From the NCBI RefSeq assembly GCF_000169535.1, contig NZ_AAYN02000002.1, forward strand, positions 612,642-676,641: a stretch of 64,000 nucleotides of DNA. The letters run 5' to 3'. Under the pieces are notes generated by a model. It ran no database searches, had not been told where the DNA came from, and saw only the letters and a list, made by a program, of their open reading frames with translations. The DNA comes from Ureaplasma urealyticum serovar 8 str. ATCC 27618. GTDB taxonomy: Bacteria; Bacillota_I; Bacilli_A; Mycoplasmatales; Mycoplasmoidaceae. Position numbers and translations under genes: made by a program. Position 1 is the stretch's first letter. Every line of letters begins with the position of its first letter. This document shows, one piece after another, positions 10,655 to 25,600 of this stretch.

Positions 10655-13600
10655 TTACAATCAAATTATTTTTGTTTTTTTATTATTTGGGACTAATGCA
10701 ATTTTTGCATTATCTTTTTTATCATTTGCTCTTCAATATTTAATACCATAAAATTGATATCTTGAAGATCTTGGCATTTTATCTAAAGGTAGTTGAAATT
10801 GTCCAGGAGTATTATAATTTTTGTTAACATTATTTTCAATTATTCCAACTGTTGTATTATAAATTTGACCATTATCTAAATTTTTGTACATAACTTCACC
10901 AAAAATAGAATCATTTTGATTATTCATATTATTAAAAATAAGTTTTCTAACACTTCCACTAAAACTAACATAAGTATAACTTGCATTATTTGTAGTATAA
11001 ATGTTATGATCAACATTCGTAATATCTACTATTCCAGCATAATTACTTGTATTAGAACTTTTGTATATAACTGAACCATTTTTATTAGTATCATAAAAAA
11101 TATTTTCTCAATCATTATTTATGTCTTTATATAGGTAAGAATTTGGTTTATTTTCAAATTTTACAATTCTTAATTTATATTCATTATTTTGATCATTTAT
11201 ATCAATATTGTTAATATGAATTTGTAATTTAGGTTTACCATTGTCATTTACAATTTTAATTATTGGGTTATCATCAATTTTATTGGTTGATAAATTTTCC
11301 ACAATAGCACGAATTTTATATGAATTTAATAATGATTGAGAAAATCACTCATCATCATTAGTAATATTAAATTCCATTATTCTTGATCAAATTTGTTTTT
11401 TTTCATCAAAATTTGTAATATTTTTAAAATTAGTTAATTTTGTCACACTTGGTTCAACAACAAATGTTTTACCATTTAATTTACTAATATCTATTGAAGT
11501 AATATTATTAGTATTATGATTTATTTTAATAATATTTTTTAAAGTATATTCACGATTATAAGTTAAATTTTCAATATTAACGCTATAATCTTCTTGATTT
11601 TTATTTAAAGTTAAGCTTACTTCTTTTTTAGAAGTTGAATTATTGTATCTATACTCTAATACTAATCTATCACCATCATTGTAATCTTTTATATCCTTAA
11701 TTTTTAATTTAATAATTCTTCTTCTTAAATCATTAGTTTTTTCATAAGTAATTGATTCGATATATGGATCAATACCTTTAGTTAAAATTTTATTTTGATT
11801 TTGTTCAATAATGTTAATGTTTGTGTTTAATTCTGTATCAAATAGATCATTGCCTGTTGGTCTTGATAATTTTATTGAAGATAAAATGTATTCTGTATTT
11901 GGCTCTAAATTAGATATTTCTCCTTCAAGAATCCATTTATTATCTTTTCTTACTAAATTAATTGTTTGTATAAATGTCTTGGTACTATCACTAACTTTTT
12001 TAAATACCAATTGGAATTTAGAATTTGTATTTAACATTGTTCCATCATTAGTAGTTGTAATTTCAAAAGCATACTTTGCACTATTAATTGTTGGTTGATC
12101 CCAATTTCCGTATTTTTTTGCATTATATATTGCTCAATTTGTTTTAAAATTAATATTCTCTAACGTTCTTCTTTGTGCATCATTAATTGGTGAAATAATT
12201 TTATTACCATTTACATCTTCATAAGCTTTGTTTGGTTTTTTAATCATTCTTATTTCTTTTATGTAATATTCATTTCCTTCATCAAGATTTACTAAATCAT
12301 GTTTAATATTTGCGTATAATCCATCATTTCTTGAATCAATGATTGACATTGTATAAACTTTCATTTTATCTTGATTGTTTGGATATTTTTTATTAGCAAA
12401 AGTTACACTTATCTTATCACCATTTTCTAAAATTTTATCTAATGATTCTAAACCTAATCTAAATTTAGCAGTAGTTATGCCAATATTTGATTTTCACAAT
12501 TGATTTTCATCGCCTTCTGTTTTAAATGTTACTGCAGTTGGTGCATGATGATATATAAATGAATCAGCAATATTATTTGAATTTAGCAATTCTTCAAAGA
12601 TATTATTATTTGAAATTAAAATCTTTTTGAAAGAATATTTTCTATTAGGAGTTAGTTTACTAATATCAAAATTATAACTAGTTTTATTGTTTGATAAAGT
12701 TAGTTCATTAGTTTCTCATTCTTGATGATTATTATCTTCATATACTAATTTAATTTTTTTGTTAATGTAATTAGAATTAATTCTTGAAAATTCTGCTTTT
12801 ATTGTTCCTATCACTCTATTAGGATTAACAGCATTTTCTTGTATATTGTAATAAATATCATTATTTGATTCTAATTTCAATAATTTTAGTTTATCAATTA
12901 ATGTTTTGAATTTAGTATCTAAGTTACCTCCATATATTACATTATTTTTATTTATTGTTAACATTCATTTAGCTAAATCTGGCTTATTTTTAAATTTAGC
13001 TGATGTGAATCTATATTCTGTTTCTGGTTTTAAATCAGTTAAATTTCATTTAATTTTAGCACTATTTTTATTTGCACTTACTTCGCTTAATACACCATCA
13101 ATTTTTTTAATTTCTGATGGATTTGATGTAGATACAAATGTGGCTTCAACAATTTGATTATTTTCAAAAACTTGATCAGTTGAATTAACTTTTACATTTA
13201 TAGTAGCACTATTCTCAGTTAAATTTGTTACCCAATTAGAATAATCGATAGATAAATTTGTATTATAAGGATTAATACCAAATTTATGACTAACACCATT
13301 AATACTTAAATCATTAAACACTGTATTAGTATCTTTTGAATCAGTAATTTGAGCTTTAAATAATTTATATTCACGATTAGTAATCAAATCCTTATCAAGA
13401 ACTAAATCGTAAATCTTTTTATTATTTTCCAATGTAACTTCTTTTGTTCAAACAATTTCCTCATTATTATCCTTATAAGCTAATTTAATTTTTCTACCAG
13501 CATAATTATCATTAACACCAGAAACAGTTAATTTAATTGTTTGGGTTGTATTATTAATATTATCGTTTGAAGTAATATTTACAATAGTTGTTGGTCCTGA

Positions 13601-16600
13601 TATCGTTCTGAATTTATAATTTTCATTATTATTAATAATAATATTTCCAGGTAATAAATTTTCATATGCTAAACGTGGTTTTTGAACAAATTCAACTTTT
13701 AATAATTTATATTCAGTTTGCTCATTTAATGTGGCCCCTGTTTCAACATTGATTGTAGCTACAGTTTTATTAGAATTAACTTCACTAATTTTTCTAGTCC
13801 ATTGACTTATTTGACCATTATTTTTATTTTCAAGATATACGATAACTGATTGATTAGTTTCAAATATTTGATCAACAGATTTTAATTTTATATTTAACTC
13901 AGCACTATTATACGTAATATTTAATGGAGCACTCCATTCGATGCTTGTTGTTGATGGGTTTCGTTTAAAACTATTATTTACAGTATTTTGTTTTTTTAAA
14001 TCAATATATTGAGAATTATTTTTATCATCATTAATTTGTATTTTAACAAAAGTATAATTTCTATTAGCTATCAGACCACTTAGAGTAAAACTATATTTTT
14101 GCATACCTTTTTTTAAATTAACTATATTGCTTTCATATAATTCGTTATTTTGATCACGATAAATTAATTTTACTTGGCGCCCATTATATTGATCATTTAC
14201 TCCAGAAAATGTTGCATTAATCGTTTGAGAATCAACACTAATTTCATTCGTTGATAACAATTCATTTAAAATTGTAGGTCCAAATTGGGTTGTAAATGAA
14301 ATATTTCTTTTATTTTCGATAGAAACATCTAAATCTTCATAAACATTGCTTGGTTTTGTAATATTAATTGAATTTAATACGTATGTTGAATTTGGTTCTA
14401 AATTATTTATTTTACCTTTAATTAATCATTTCCCATTTTCTTTTAATAAGTTAACATTTACTTGTTTTAAAGTACCACCATTTTTATTAAATGTTACCGT
14501 AGCTGTTGCATTTGCATCTAATTCTCCATCATTATCATCTGTTTTTAGAAGAAAATTAAATTCAGCACTTGTATCTGAAGGATTTAATCATTCGCCATTT
14601 TTAGAAATTATAGTGTGTGATTTGTTTATTTTAATTTGATAATTAATGTTATTTAATTTTGGTAATTTATTACTTTCAACAATTGTATTTGAATTATTAT
14701 TTACTAAATAATACACATCAACTAATGAATATAACTTATTAGCTTTTAAATTATTTAAAGTAAATCTAATTGATGTCTTTCCGTCATTATTTACTAAAGA
14801 TGACCCATTAATAACATTAGTTTCAATAATATCATTATTTGTTGATTTGAATTTAGCTATAAATCTTAAATTATGTGCTATTTTAGGATTAATTTGCAAT
14901 CCAAGATCTACATCGATATTGTTTTTTTGATTAGCGTTTTTAACAACTATTTCTTTATTTATTGGACCATTAACAATAATATCGTTATTAATTTCTAATT
15001 TAGGCATTGAATCATTATTATAAATGATATTATTAGATTTATCAATTCCAATATTTTCAGCTGCTATACTTGGTTTATTATTAAAACTAATATTTACTAT
15101 ATTTACTTTATCATTAAAATTTAAATCAACTAAAGTAGCAGTTAAATATTTGATATTACCACTTACAGTAATAAATCCCATTGCTTGTTTATTATTACCA
15201 TAAACAATAGTAGCTTGATCTTTATCTCTAAGTACATTATCTGGATCATTTAAATTAATTTTAATAATAGTAGATTTTAAATTAGTTGAGACTCGATTAT
15301 TAATTTCTTCAATATTTAATGCATTTATGGCGCTTGTTCTTGTTGTAATAAAACTATTTGTTAAATTACCTTCTTTTGGGAAATCTGAAACATTATTATT
15401 ATCAATCAATTTTACATCAATTAAGGTATATGTCCGATTACGTTTTAAATTATTTAACAATATATTATATTGTGTTTTATTAGATTCAATTAATACCTCA
15501 TTAGTATAAATTGATTCGTTAGTATCATTTGATTTATAACTTAGTTTTATTTTCTTTCCAACTCATGATTTTTTAACTCCACTAAGTGTAAAATTAATTG
15601 TTTGCGAATTTGTGTTAACGCTATTACTTGATGTAATATTTATTAATTTGTGGTCGCCAACTTTCGTTGTAAATTCATAATTTGAATTAATAGAATTTGT
15701 GTTATCTAAAATAACATTATTTTCACTATTATTGATATTATTTTTGGCTTTTGTTGGTTTGTTAACAAATTGGATTTTAACTAATTTATAAGTTGTTTCT
15801 TCTTTAAAATTAACACTATTACTTAAATCATGCGCTCAAGTTCCTTCTTTGAAATCACTAGTTACATCTTTTAATGGTCTTGTGTATTGTAACCATGTAT
15901 TAGTATCTCTAATTGTTTCTTTAGGAGCAAATCATGCAACTACTTGTTGATTATTTTCTAAAATTTTATCTTCTGATTTAATTTTGAAATTAAAATTAAC
16001 ACCACGTGTCCCAACAATTGTAGCACTACTATCATTTCATTGAACTGTAGTATTTTTTGTTTGAGTAATAAATGTATTTGACACACCATTTAATTTTTGA
16101 AGATCTTCAAAATTATTAGTATTAGAAATATGATTTATTTCAATTTTTTCAAACCTATATTCTCGATTTGAATTTAAATTTGATAACAATAATTGATAGT
16201 CATTTTTACCTTTTTGTAATGTAATTAAAGAACTTTCATAAATAACATTATTATTATCTTTATAAACTACTTTAATCTGACGTCCATTATATTTAGAGTT
16301 AACTCCTGATAACGTTACATTAATAGTTTGTTGAGTATCATTAATAGCATCATTTTGAGTTTGAATAACTTTTAAAACCGGATTTCCAGTTTCAGTAATT
16401 AAACTTATATTTTCTTTATCATTAATCGATACAGATAAATTAGTGTGAGTTTTTAATGGTTTACTTAATTCAATATTTTCTAATTTATATTTAGTTTCTG
16501 GATTTAAATTATCGATTTGACCTTTGATTAATCAATCATTATTTTCTTTAATTATACGAACTATTTTTTGCTTAATATTATTATGTTCATCTTTAAATTT

Positions 16601-19600
16601 AACAGTTGCATCAATGTTATCTAAAACATCATTATCATCTTGAGTTTCAATTTTAAATTCAAAATTAGCTGTTGTATCTGTAGGTGATTTTCAATTTCCA
16701 TGTTTACTAATCATCGTAACACCTGGATTAATTTCAATTTCCTTAGATACATTATGGTCCTTAAATATTTTTCTTGTTTCATCAATATTTTGATGAATAT
16801 TATCTAAGTAATAAACATCAACTAATTTATATAATTGATTTGATTTTAACCCCTTAACACTAAAAAGAACTTCTTGTTTGCCTGTTTTATTAATATCATT
16901 ACCATCAATTAATTCGCTATATACTTCATGACCAAATTCATTTCTAAATTTAAGCTTAAATTTAAGATTTTTAGCTATATGTTTGTTTATTGTAAATTCA
17001 ATTGATGAATTAATACTTTCTTTATCATTATAATTTTTAATTTCAAGATGTAAATTATTAGATGATAATGGACCACTTATTCTAAAATCATTGTTAATTT
17101 TTAATTTTCTAGTTTCTTCTGTTAAATTTGTTAATTCATAAATTTTATTCGAATTATTAATACCAACACTATCAACTGCCTTATTAGGACGAGTTATAAA
17201 TTCAATTTTATTGATAATTGTATCATGATTAAATTCAAGATTAGACAAACTAACTTCTAGGTATTTCTCATTATTTACTGTAATAACTTTTGCATTTGTT
17301 TTTTTATTTGTATCATATGTTATTTCAGCAATTTCGTTGTTACTTAATACATCCTCAGGATCATTTAATGAAAATTGAATTTTTGCTACATTTAAATTAT
17401 TTATTACTCGATCACTAATCTCATCTAACTTATTGACACTAATTGGTGTTTTTCCTTTAATAATAAATGAATTTTGAAGATTTTGCTTATTTGGAAAATC
17501 AATTCAATTTTGACCATCAAATCATTTTATGGATTTCAAAGTATATTTGCGATTGTATTTTAAATTATTAAAATTAAAAACATAATTTAATTTATCTTCT
17601 TCTAAATTAACTTTCGCCTCTACTTCATCATTTGTATTAGATATATATACTAATTTAGCTTCTTTGTTAAATCATTCACTACGAATTCCATCAATTGTAA
17701 CATTAACATTTTGCGAATTTGTTAGTGTTTCATTTGATTCAATATTTATAATTCCATAATTACCAGGTTTTGTTTTAAATGAAATATTAGTTGGATTAAT
17801 AGTTTTAAGATTAGAGTTAGCATTTAGTGGCTTAGTTAATACAATAGACTTTAACTCATACTCTGTTTCTGGTTTTAAATTATTTACTATACCTTCAATA
17901 AACCAAATGTTTCCTTCTTTTTTTAATTTTACATTGTTAACAAATTTTGTATCATTTTGATTTGATTTTGATGAAAAGATAACATCAGCCATAACATTAT
18001 TATCAAATATGTCTTCATCATCAGATTCAACTTGTAATTTAAAATTTACACTGTTTGAATTGATCTGTCATTCAACATTATTTTTTTTAAAAGTTGTATT
18101 ACCGGGTTTAACTTCAATTTCATTAACAACATTATTAGATCTTATTAATTTATTATTATCTATAAGATCTTGATCGTCTTGATTTAATAAATAATATAAA
18201 TTATCAAAGTGATATAAACGATTTGATTTTAGATTTGGAATTCTAAGTTCAATAATTTGTTTTTTACCTTCTTTTTTGATTGAACTATAAGAAACAATAC
18301 TTGATTTTACGGTTTCATTATTTTGATCTTTAAATGTTGCTATAAAGTATAAATTTTGCAAAATATTATCATTAGCTTTTAATTCTAAATTAACTTTTAC
18401 ATTAGTTTTATTATTATATTCTAAAGTAATACGTTTATTAGTATCACTTTGAACAGGACCAATGACACTAAAATTATTATCAATTTTTAATGGATTTATA
18501 TTGTTTGTATTGTTATATATTTTATTGCTATTATCTATTCCAATATTCGTAGCAGCTTTTATTGGTTTATTAATAAAAGTAATACTGTTAATAATAGTAT
18601 CTTGGTTTAATGCTAGATTATTGAATGTTGTTTCTAAATATTTTTGACTCCCTACAATTTTAACTTTTGCTTTTACAGATAAATTCTCACCATAATTAAT
18701 GATTGCTTCTTCTTCATTACTTAAAACATTATCAGGATCATTTAATATAAATCTAATTTGTGTTGATTGTAAATTATTTTTTGCTCTTGCAATTGGCTCA
18801 ATTATTGAACTTATACTAATCGATTGTGTTTTATTAACAATAAATCAATCAGCTATTCCATTTTTTAAATGGAAAATTATTGGTGTTTTATTATCATCAT
18901 CAATAATTCTTACTTCTTTTAGTGTATATTTACGATTATGTTTTAAATTAGACAATTCGAAACTATAATGATTATTGGCTCAAAGCAATGTTTTTTGATC
19001 ACTTAAAATTTCTTCACCGTCATTTGAAGTATATACCAATTGAATTTTTTTATTAATTCAAGTTCGTTGAATTCCATCAATATCAATATTAACTGTTTGT
19101 GTTGTAGTATTTATAGAATCATTAGAACTAACATTTGTTACTTTATGATCAACAATTAAGGTTTTAAAATTATAATTTGAATTGTTGTTTTCAAAAACGA
19201 TATTATTAGCATCATTATTAATATTAGTGTAAGCTAATGTTGGTTTTCTAACAAAGCTTACTTTTATTAGTTTATAATTTGCTTCTTCTTTTAGTGTTTG
19301 ATCAGTATTAAAACTAACTGTTGCCTCACTTCCATCACTACTTACACTTGTGATCGTTTTTGTATATGGTATTTGTTGACGTTCATCATCATTAGATTTA
19401 AAATAAGTAATAATACTATCACCCATTTGAAATACGTGATCTTTAGATTTTAATTTATATGTAATTGTTGCACTTGTACTTGTTATATTTGTTGCTAAAT
19501 TATTATTTTCAATGACTATTTGTGTCTTTGATGCACTTACATTAAAGTTATTCGTAACATTTGTTGAATTATTAAGTGTTTCAAAATTATTATTAGAAGT

Positions 19601-22600
19601 TTTTATTTTTATTTCTTTAAAAGAATATTGACGATTAGCAACACTAATTGGCAGTGTGAAAGTATATTGTGTTTGATCTTTTTGAAGAGTTAGTTCATTT
19701 GATTCAACTAAGCTTTTTTGATTATTACTTCTATATTCATAGACTAACTTAATCTTACGATTATTATATAGATCATTAACTCCTGATACTTTAGCAGTAA
19801 TTATTTGTTGATTTGATGCATTAGGTTGATCATTTCACGTTAAATCATGAGACGTAATGCTAACTAATTGTGTTGGTCCACTTTGAGTTGTAAAACTAAT
19901 TTGTTCTTTATTTTCAATTTGGATTTTTAAATTAGCAAAAGCATTCATTGGTTTAGTAATTGAGATGTCATCTAATTTGTATGTATCATTATAAGCTAAA
20001 TCACTAATAGTATCTTCAATATACCATTGATTATCTTTTTGTTTTAGTTTTGTTGTAATTGTTTTTTTAGTATCATGTTGGTCACTAAAAGTGATAGTTG
20101 CCTCTAAATCAGTACTAAAATCAACATTTTCATCTGAATTAATATTAAACTTAAATTTTTGAGCATTTGGTTGTGGGAATGTTCAATTACCATTTTTTTG
20201 AATCGTAGTAATCGTTGGTTTAACAGTTATTTTATAATCAACGTTTGAATTCTTCTCAAATTTATTATTTTCATCAATATTAGTTTGATTTGATGAATTT
20301 ACATAATATAGTCCTTTGAAAATATATTGACGATTTGATGTTAAATTAGTTAAATTAAATGTTAATTCTTTTTTATTATTGTTATTATTTGTAACAATGT
20401 TATCTGCAGCAATTGGACTTGTTAAAACGCTTTGACCATCATTACTGTCAAATTTTGCAATAAAATATAAGTTTTTACTAATATGATTATTTGTATTTAA
20501 TTCTAATGAAACTGAAATATTTGTTTTATTATTAGCTTCAAACTCTTTTAGTGTATGAAGTGGGCCAGTGATTTTTAAATCGTTATTAATTATTAAATTA
20601 GTAGCATCATAAATAACATTAGTATCATTAATACCAATATTCTTACTTGCATTTTTAGGTTTTGTATTAAATTCAATTTTATTAATGATAGTATCTTTGT
20701 TTAAGACTAAATTACTAAAAGTTGCTTCTAAATATTTTTGATTTTGATCAGTAATTACTTTTGCACTAGTAGTTTGATTATTATTATAAGTAATAGTTGC
20801 TTGTTCATCATTACTTAAAACATTATCTAAATCATTTAATTCAAACCGAATTTTTGCACTATTTAAATGATTTACATCTCTATCTTGAATTTCAATAATA
20901 TTACCAACCCCAACTTGATTATTACTTAAAACAATAAATTTATCTTGAATCGAATCACTTTTATTAAATGGTGTTTTAGTGCTATTATCATTAATTAATT
21001 CAATTTTAGTAAATGTATAAGTTCGGTTTTTATCTAAATTAGTTAATTCAAACTCATATTCTAATTTATTTTTTTCTAATTTAATTATAGCGGTTTTTGT
21101 TGAGTTATCGTTTGCACTATAAGTTATTTCTAATTGTTTTTGATTTCATGCATTTTGTATACCATCAAGTTTTAACTTAATTCTTTGTTTTGTATCTACT
21201 GTTGATGGATTTTGTGATTTAATTTGAATAACTTTATAATTACCAGCTTGTGTTTGAAATGAAATATCGTCTTTATTTAATATTTCAACTACTAATGGCT
21301 TGTTTGTTTTGTTTGGTTTAGCTAATAGAATTGATTCAAGCACATACTTGTTTTCTGGTTCTAAATCACTAATTTGGCCTTTAATTAAATATTTATCATT
21401 TTCTTTAGTAATATTAACTTTAATTGGTGTTAGTAGAGTTTGACCTTTTTTAAAACTAATTGTTGCTTCTAAATTATCTAAAACTTCATTACCATCATCA
21501 CTATTAATTACAAACTCAAATTGTGAACTTGTTGATGTAGTATTTCAAGTATTATTTGATTTGCTAATTGTTGTTTTACCAGGTGCAATGTCAATTATTC
21601 GAGTAACATTATTTGCTTTTGGTACTTTGTTTTTGTCATTAATAGTATCATTATTATCATCAATATAATAAACATCAACTAATCTATATAATTGATTTGA
21701 TTTTAAATTATCTAAAGTAAAATTAATTACGTTTTTATTGTTATTAACTATAATTGAACTATTAGTTAAAATTGGACTATAAACAACTTCACCATTGATA
21801 TTTTGAAATTTAAGTTTAAATTTCAAATTCTTACTAATATGTGGATTAACTTTAAAATCTAGTGTTGAAGAAATTACGTATTTGTTATTAGCCACTATAT
21901 TTTGTGTACTATTAACATCAGTTGATAATGGACCAATGATTTGGAAATCATTATTAATAATTAATTTATTTAAATTACTTTCGTCATAAATTACATTTGT
22001 ATTATTTTTGCCAACTTTAATAAAGGTTTGAGCTAAATTTTTAAATTCAATTTTTTTAATAATTACATTTTTATTAAATACCAAATTTGTTATTATTGCT
22101 TCTAAATATTTTTGATTTTGTGCATTAGTTTTTACAATAGCATCAACTTTTTGTTCGTTATCATAAGTAATTGTTGCAATATCATTTGTTTTTAAAATAT
22201 CATTGTCATCTTTTAAATTAATTTTAATAGTTGTTTGATTTAATTTATTAGGAGCACGATCATTAATTTCTTCTACGCTTGATGCTGTAATTTCACTTTG
22301 TAAATTAACATCAAATGAATTATTTACATTGATTTCTTTTACAAATTCCTGATCTTGGCCATTGTCAACTTCTTTAATATTAATTTTCTTTAAACTATAA
22401 CGTCGACCTGGTTTTAAATTATTTAATACTAAACTATATTCTTTTTTATCAAAACTTAGATGAACACTATTGTTGTTATTATCAACTGTTGTTTTAATTT
22501 CAGGATCACCTAAAATGTTTGATTCATAAACTAATTCAAGCTTTTTATTATTTCAAGCTCGCTGAATACCATCAATTTTAACAGTAATTTCTTGTTGTGT

Positions 22601-25600
22601 TGTATTTGTTGATGTGCTTGACATCACACTAATAACTTTATGTTCAAATTTTTGTGTCGCGAATTCATATGCTTGTGAACCATTTTTATACTCAAAAATA
22701 ACACCATTTTTATTTAATGACTCATATGCTTTATTTGGTTTATTTTTAAATGTTACTTTGATTAAACGATATGTCGTTTCTTCTTTTAAACCACTTAAGT
22801 TAAATTCTAATTCACCTTCATTAAATGAATTAGTTACATTATTTAATTTTCCTTCAACTACTTTTTGATCATTTAAATTATTAGTTGGAGCAAAAACTGC
22901 TTCGACAATTTGATCGTTTTCTAATGCTTCATCATTTGTTTTAAGCTTAAAATGTACTTGAGCATTATGTGCACTAATTGCTTTAATAGCATTATTAGTA
23001 TCATAATCAATTCTTGTTAATGATGGTTCAAATTCAATTTTTGGTTTATAAATCTTTGAATCAAAACTAATTTGATTATTTGACGTATTATTTACTGAAT
23101 TTTGATCATCAAAATAATATAAACCTTCTAATTCATAAGCACGATTATGAATTAAATTAGAAAGTTTAAAACTAATTTTAGCATTTTTATTGAATAAAAT
23201 TGGATCAGTTCAAACAGTTTTATTATCGTTTAACTGCTTGAATTTTAAACGTAAATATTGGTTTGCTAATAATTGCTTATCAACTTGAAGATCAACATCA
23301 ATATTTACTGATTTATCATTCTTGTTAATTGTTTGGGGTTTATAAGATGTTGGATTAATATTATTTGATAAACTAATTTTATTTTGTTTATCATATGAAT
23401 AAACAATGTTATTAGTTTTATTATTAGTAAAATTAAAATATGCATTAGTTGGTTTTGAATTAAAACTAATTTCTTTAATAACATAATTTTGATTAATTTT
23501 CAAACTAGCTAAATCAAATTTTAAAAACTTTTTATTGTTTTCTACAACAACTTGGGCATTAGTTGCTAATTTTAAATTATTATTGGCATCATTACTATTT
23601 TCTAATTGATAAACAATATTTGGTTTATCAGCTGTAGTTAAAACATTATCAATGTCATCAACTTCAATCTTTGCTGAAATTAATGATTGGTCATTATTAA
23701 CTAATATACGGTTTGTAACTTCAATATTAGTGTTATTTTTTAAAGAAACTGCATTATTACTTGGATTAATGCTAAATTGATGAGTTAAGGTGTCTAACTT
23801 ATGTAATGCTTGATTATTAGTTTCATAAACGATTCTAGAAAAAGTATATAAACGATTCTTAATTAAATTTGAAAATTCGAATTGATAATTTCTTTTTCCT
23901 TTGATTAAAGTAACTGCTTTTGATTCAATCTCTTTGTTATCATTTGATACATAAATTAATTTAACTTGTTGATTATCTTGAAAATCATCACCTATATTAA
24001 TTTTGGCATTTATTATAGGAGCTTGATCATTATTTCAATTATCAATTGAATTCAGACCCACTAGGGTTGTGTTTTTATTAGATGTACTAAAATTATTATT
24101 TGGATCTAGTAAATCAAATTCACTATTAACAATACTGCTTGCACTCTTATTTAAAGTTTCAAGTTTTTTAATAACATATGTTGTTTTTTCTTTTAAACCA
24201 ACCAAATTGAATTTAATTTTATTATTAGCAACAACTTTTCCATATCCAATTTGTAGTTCGTTTTTAGTGTTATCAATATTTTGATAATAAATTTTAACAT
24301 CATCATTAATTCGTAATTTTTGATCATGATCTTTATAATCAATAAATAAATTAGCATGGTCTGCAAAAATATCTTGTTCTACAGCGCTTTTATTAAATGA
24401 TAAATTTATCTTATTAGGGTTTGTAATAAAATGTTGTTCATATTTTGTAACATCATTTTTAAATAAATACACCTTTTGGTTTTGGTCATTTAAATAATAT
24501 AAGTTTTTAATACTATATTTACTATTTCCTTTTAAATCAAGACCATTAATTGAAGCGATTTTATTAGTTTTACTAAAATTAACTAAAGGATTAATAACAT
24601 CTGTATCTAATAAATCATCATCCATTAAAGCTAACTGTGCATAGATTTTTTGATCATTTTTTAAAATATTATCTTTATCATCAATTTCAAAGGTGATAGT
24701 TGTATCATTATTAGTCTTAACAACCGCATCAAATCTAGTTCAAATTGGTGGATTAATAGTAGTTGCTGAGCTTGTTGTGAATTCAAAATTTAAAACATCA
24801 TCTTTAATTAATTTTATTGGTTTTTCTTTGTTATTTAATTCTAGTAATTCAACATCAACAACTTTATATTTTGTGTTTGCATCTAAGTGTGTAAAATCAA
24901 AATTTAGTTTATAGTTGTTAGTTTTTGGATCATAAGTTGCAATGTATTTTTGTGTATCATTTAAATCATTAACTTTAGCAATTGTTAGTGCAAATTGACG
25001 ATTATAAGATAGTTTATTTAAATCAAATAAGTTTACTTGGAAATTAATAGCATTTACTGTTACGTTAGAAACTGCTGGTGCTTTTAAAACAAGCTTACGA
25101 GCTTGATCGACACCATCATTAATTGCACTAACATCTTTGTTAATACTATTTCTATCTAATATTGTTTTGTTTGGATATTCATTTAAATCTACAATCTTAT
25201 CAAAATCATAGATTTTGTTAGGATCAAATAAATTATTGTTTGGATTAACAATAACTTTTCCCTTATCATCAGTTTTGATTGGAACATGAATTTCATTGTT
25301 ATTTTTATCTTTATAAACAGCAGTTAAATCTTTATTTTTTTGATCTGGTATTTTAAACTCATGCTTATTATCAGCATTAACATTACCATTTTTTTGTTTA
25401 TTAACTATTCGATCTAATGGTGAAATTTCATCAATATTAGCAACTTTTTTATTATCAGCTTCAATTTTTGTTAGTGTATATTTATGATCTGGTGCAAAAA
25501 TTGTATCATCACTTGTTTTAAAAATAGCTTTTCCATCTAAACCAATACTAGCTTCAACCGTTTTTGTATTAGTATTATTATCATCGGTTTTAAATGTTAA

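Noticed and set aside
24693-24914. Plus-strand hydrophobic ORFs opposite the repeat genes
   Set aside because: Antisense of Asn/Lys-rich modules reads as Leu/Phe/Ile-rich peptides; no ribosome-binding sites or conserved features.
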